Source of the DNA: Streptomyces clavuligerus
GTDB taxonomy: Bacteria > Actinomycetota > Actinomycetes > Streptomycetales > Streptomycetaceae
Direction: 5' to 3'
DNA: 64,000 nt
NCBI RefSeq assembly: GCF_005519465.1
Contig: NZ_CP027859.1
Location: 1,364,001-1,428,000 of the forward strand
Shown here: piece after piece, positions 61,341 to 64,000 of the stretch
Layout: each line of letters opens with the position of its first letter
Numbering within the stretch: position 1 is the first letter of the stretch
The notes under the pieces: generated by a model
Databases searched by the model: none
Told to the model about the DNA's origin: nothing
The model's input: the letters and a program-made list of their open reading frames with translations, nothing else
Program-made: the position numbers and the translations under genes

Positions 61341-63437
61341 TCAGCCGGTCCAGATCCGGCGCATCTCGGGCGAGGCGGACAGCACCTCCTCCAGGGTGCC
61401 CGCCGCCTCGACCCTGCCGTCCTTGAGGACCACCACCCGGGCGGCGGCGCGCAGCAGCGCGGGCCGGTGCGAGACGGCGAGGACGGTGGGGCCGCGGGCC
61501 AGCAGCCGCTGCCACAGCAGCCGTTCGGTGTCCGGGTCCAGCGCGCTGGAGACATCGTCGAGGACGAGGAGTTCCGGGTCGCGGGCGAGCATCCGGGCGA
61601 TGGCGGCGCGCTGGAGCTGCCCGCCGGAGAGCCGTAGCCCGCGCGGTCCGACGACGGTGTCCGCGCCCTCCTCCAGGGTGGCCAGATCGGGCCCGAGCAC
61701 CGCCGTGTCGACGGCCGGTCCGAAGGCCGCCCCGTCCGCCCCGAGCAGGATGTTCTCCCGGAGGGTGCCGCTGAACAGCCGGGGTGCCTGGGGGGTGTGG
61801 CCGCAGCGGGGGGCGACCAGGAAGGCGGCGGGGTCGGCGACCGGCTCCCCATTCCACAGGATCTCGCCCCGTTCCCGGGGCAGCAGCCCCAGCACCGCCC
61901 GCAGCAGCGTGGTCTTGCCGGAACCGATCCCTCCGGTGATGACGGTGACGGAGTGGCGGACGACGGTGAGATCGATGTCCTCGACGCCGTGGCCGCCGCC
62001 GGGGTGCCGGGCTGTCAGCCCGCGCACGGTCAGTTCCCGCAGCGCACCGGCCGCATCCGCCCTCGCGGGTGCGGCGGGTGCGGCGGGTGGGTCCAGGCGG
62101 TGGCGGAGCCGGCCGCCGAAGAAGCCGCCGACCCGTTCGAGCGCCACCGACACCCGCTGGAACCGCACCGACAGAATGCCGATGGAGGCCAGCGCCTCGG
62201 TGAGGAGCTGGAGATAGAGAGTGAACAGCGCGAGGTCACCGACGGTGAAGGAGCCCTCCCGGGACCCGGTCGCGGTCAGCAGCAGCACCAGACCCACCCC
62301 GATCGGGGCGGCGTTGCCGAGCACGGTGCGCTGGAGGCTCGCGTACAGCTCCTCCCGGACGGCGGCCCGCGCGCGGGCCTCGTTCAACCGGACGACATGC
62401 GCGGACACATGCCGTTCGGCGGCGGCTGCCTGCACCGCCGCCACGGAGCCGATCGCCTCCCGCAGCGCCCCGGCGACGGAGGCGGAGGCGGTGCGGGTGG
62501 CCCTGCGGTGGGCGAGGAAGCGGCCGTGCAGCGCCCCGGTCGCCGCCGTCACCGCGATGAGCAGTGCCAACAGCGCCAGGGTGACCGTCGGATCGATCCT
62601 GATCATGATGGTGACCGAGGCGAGTACGAAGATCCAGTGGGCGAGGTTGGTCGGGGACCAGGCGGCGAAGAAGCCCGTCTCGTCGACGTCCTCGCCCACG
62701 GTGCGCAGTGCCTCGCCGGGTGCGGTGCGGGAGGTCGCGCCGGGCCGCCGCAGCGCGGAGGCGAGCAGGGCGCGGCGCATCCGGCCGGTGGTGTCGTACT
62801 GGAGGGCCGGTTCCAGCCGGGCCGCCATCAGCCCGAACTGAAGGCAGAGCCGGGCCGCCTCGACGGCGGCGACCCAGGCGATCAGCGACCACAGCAGCCG
62901 GTCGCCGCCGCTGCCGCCGCCCAGTTGGTCGAAGAGGCGCTGGAAGACCAGGCCGAGGGCGAGGGTCCCGGCGCGGACCAGGACCCACAGCGCGGTGAGG
63001 CCCCAGTACGCGGCGCGGCGGCCGTGCAGCACGGCGCCGAGCGCGGCGACGGTGGCGCGCACCCCGCCCCCGCCGTCGGCGTGCGTTCCCCTGCCGTCGG
63101 CACCGCCCCCGCCGTCCGCACGCGTGCCCCTGCCGTCGTCCGCGCGCTTCCCGCCGCCGTCCGCGCCCGTTTCCGCGCCGTTGTCGGCGTGCTTTCCCCC
63201 GCCGTTGGCACCGCGCTTCCCGCCGTCGTCCGCGTGCCTCTCCCCGCCGTCGGCGCGCTTTTCGTCGCCGTCGGCACGCGTGCTCCCGTCGCCGTCCGCG
63301 TGCTTTCCTCCGCCGTCCCCATCCATGCCCCTGTGCTTCCCGTCGCTGTCGCCGTCGCCGTCGCCGTCGGCCTCCGTCGCCGTCCGCGCGCCTCCGTCGC
63401 CGTCGGCTCCTGACGAGGCCCCCGCCGGGGCGCTCAC
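61341..63437 (-). CDS. Half-size ABC exporter with a long repetitive N-terminus
   Basis: 698 residues. Residues 1-125 are Gly/Asp/Ala/Lys/His low complexity built from degenerate units such as KHADGDGSTRADGDEKR. The transmembrane domain follows (~residues 140-425; AYWGLTALWVLVRAGTLALG, FVLASVTIMIRI) and then the nucleotide-binding domain with GGIGSGKTTLLRAV (Walker A), LSGGQLQRAAIARML (signature), LLVLDDVSSALDP (Walker B) and VSHRPAL (switch His). It overlaps the upstream ABC gene by ATGA, so the two probably form a heterodimer. The extension has no counterpart in ordinary exporters. Likely exports the lipid-polyketide product. Confidence 0.87.
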   Translation of the reverse strand: MSAPAGASSGADGDGGARTATEADGDGDGDSDGKHRGMDGDGGGKHADGDGSTRADGDEKRADGGERHADDGGKRGANGGGKHADNGAETGADGGGKRADDGRGTRADGGGGADGRGTHADGGGGVRATVAALGAVLHGRRAAYWGLTALWVLVRAGTLALGLVFQRLFDQLGGGSGGDRLLWSLIAWVAAVEAARLCLQFGLMAARLEPALQYDTTGRMRRALLASALRRPGATSRTAPGEALRTVGEDVDETGFFAAWSPTNLAHWIFVLASVTIMIRIDPTVTLALLALLIAVTAATGALHGRFLAHRRATRTASASVAGALREAIGSVAAVQAAAAERHVSAHVVRLNEARARAAVREELYASLQRTVLGNAAPIGVGLVLLLTATGSREGSFTVGDLALFTLYLQLLTEALASIGILSVRFQRVSVALERVGGFFGGRLRHRLDPPAAPAAPARADAAGALRELTVRGLTARHPGGGHGVEDIDLTVVRHSVTVITGGIGSGKTTLLRAVLGLLPRERGEILWNGEPVADPAAFLVAPRCGHTPQAPRLFSGTLRENILLGADGAAFGPAVDTAVLGPDLATLEEGADTVVGPRGLRLSGGQLQRAAIARMLARDPELLVLDDVSSALDPDTERLLWQRLLARGPTVLAVSHRPALLRAAARVVVLKDGRVEAAGTLEEVLSASPEMRRIWTG
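63060..63420 (-). repeat. Degenerate short tandem repeats encoding the ABC protein's N-terminus
   Basis: Irregular units with cores such as GCCGTCGGC, GCCGTCCGCG and short CCCCC/CTTCC tails recur throughout; encoded residues follow a K/R-(A/H)-D-G-G pattern. Confidence 0.65.
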
Positions 63438-64000
63438 CGGGTTCCTCCGCCGGGTGCGAGCAGCGCGTGGAAGCGGGAGCCCGGGTCCGCCGCGAGCCGT
63501 TCGCGCGGGCCGTCCTCGACGACGCGCCCCGCGTCCAGCACCACGATCCGGTCGACCTGGCGCAGGGTGTGCGGCCGGTGCTGGACCACGAGGGCGGTCC
63601 GGCCGCGCAGCAGCCGTTCCAGCGCGGGTTCCAGCAGGGCCTCGGTGTGCGGGTCGAGCCGGGCGGTCGGCTCGTCCAGCAGGACGACGGCCGGGTCGCG
63701 CAGGAAGACCCGGGCCAGCGCGAGGAGCTGCTCCTGCCCGCCGGACATGCCCCGGGCCCCGTCGGCGGTGCCGAGCGGGGTGTCCAGGCCGTCGGGGAGC
63801 CCGCGGCGCCAGTCGTCCAGGCCCGCCTGTTCCAGGGCGGCGAGCAGCCGCCGGTCGGGGACGGAACGGTCGAAGAAGGCGAGGTTGTCGCGGAGGCTGG
63901 CGTGGAAGATCTGGACCTCCTGGGTGACCAGGGCGACCCGGGCGCGCAGGTCCGCCGGGTCCAGCTCCCCGACCTCCCGGCCGCCGACGGTCACCGAGCC
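63434..64000 (-). CDS. ABC transporter ATP-binding domain, 3' part of a second half-exporter
   Basis: The frame is open to the end of the window, so only the last ~188 residues of a minus-strand gene starting beyond base 64000 are seen. The Q-loop is VALVTQEVQIFHASLRDNL, the signature ARGMSGGQEQLLALARVFL, Walker B AVVLLDEPTARLDP, and the H-loop QHRPHTLRQVD. It is the partner of the ABC gene that follows, whose ATG overlaps this gene's stop. Two half exporters transcribed together imply a heterodimer. Confidence 0.88.
   Translation of the reverse strand, partial: GSVTVGGREVGELDPADLRARVALVTQEVQIFHASLRDNLAFFDRSVPDRRLLAALEQAGLDDWRRGLPDGLDTPLGTADGARGMSGGQEQLLALARVFLRDPAVVLLDEPTARLDPHTEALLEPALERLLRGRTALVVQHRPHTLRQVDRIVVLDAGRVVEDGPRERLAADPGSRFHALLAPGGGTR

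Overview
The window reads as one continuous piece of a Streptomyces (or close actinomycete) chromosome. Base composition is very GC-rich, third codon positions are nearly always G or C, GTG/TTG starts are common, Shine-Dalgarno sites are AGGAG-type, and neighbouring genes overlap by ATGA or GTGA. Rare TTA leucine codons occur in two regulators and one exporter. This is accessory DNA: three biosynthetic regions lie side by side, separated by secreted-protein genes. No tRNA, rRNA or replication origin was seen.

Region A (1 to about 18 kb) is the edge of an enediyne cluster. It opens inside an iterative enediyne polyketide synthase (AT-ACP-KR-DH-PPTase remain; the KS lies upstream of base 1), followed by its hot-dog thioesterase. 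Then come a ParB/StrR-type plus AraC fusion regulator, an SDR, an MFS exporter, a small alpha+beta protein, a HxlR-SCP2 regulator, an unrecognised HEAT-like protein, an ABC1/UbiB-family kinase and an AhpD-like protein. A translationally coupled HMGL-like synthase/YrdC pair and a divergent MFS/HxlR pair with a clear operator complete the region.

Region B (18 to 30 kb) holds a secreted GH16-type glycosidase and then a class V lanthipeptide-like locus. The locus has a 56-residue Ser/Thr-rich precursor without cysteine, an ImmA/IrrE-type protease coupled to a membrane protein, a three-repeat type I-E-like CRISPR array without cas genes, a TTA-containing LAL regulator, an XRE regulator, and a K-Y-J operon (kinase-like protein, HopA1-like protein, F420/LLM-type reductase).

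Region C (30 to 36.5 kb) contains small and secreted proteins, one truncated hydrolase and a LysR regulator. Region D (36.5 kb to the end) looks like a lipid-polyketide cluster. It encodes a flavoprotein, a fatty acyl-AMP ligase, a CFA-type methyltransferase, a ferritin-like acyl-ACP desaturase, a discrete ACP, an Sfp-type PPTase, a discrete acyltransferase, and a 2,958-residue PKS (ligase-ACP-KS-AT-DH-KR-ACP-TE). A second acyl-CoA ligase and a 5-aminolevulinate synthase (the pair expected for a C5N unit) and two half-size ABC exporters follow. An IS110-family element is inserted between the desaturase and the ACP gene, and three I36/crystallin-like secreted proteins and a secreted serine protease are interspersed.

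Starts are by inspection of codons and Shine-Dalgarno sites. Functional calls are from recognised motifs and family memory; no database search was run.
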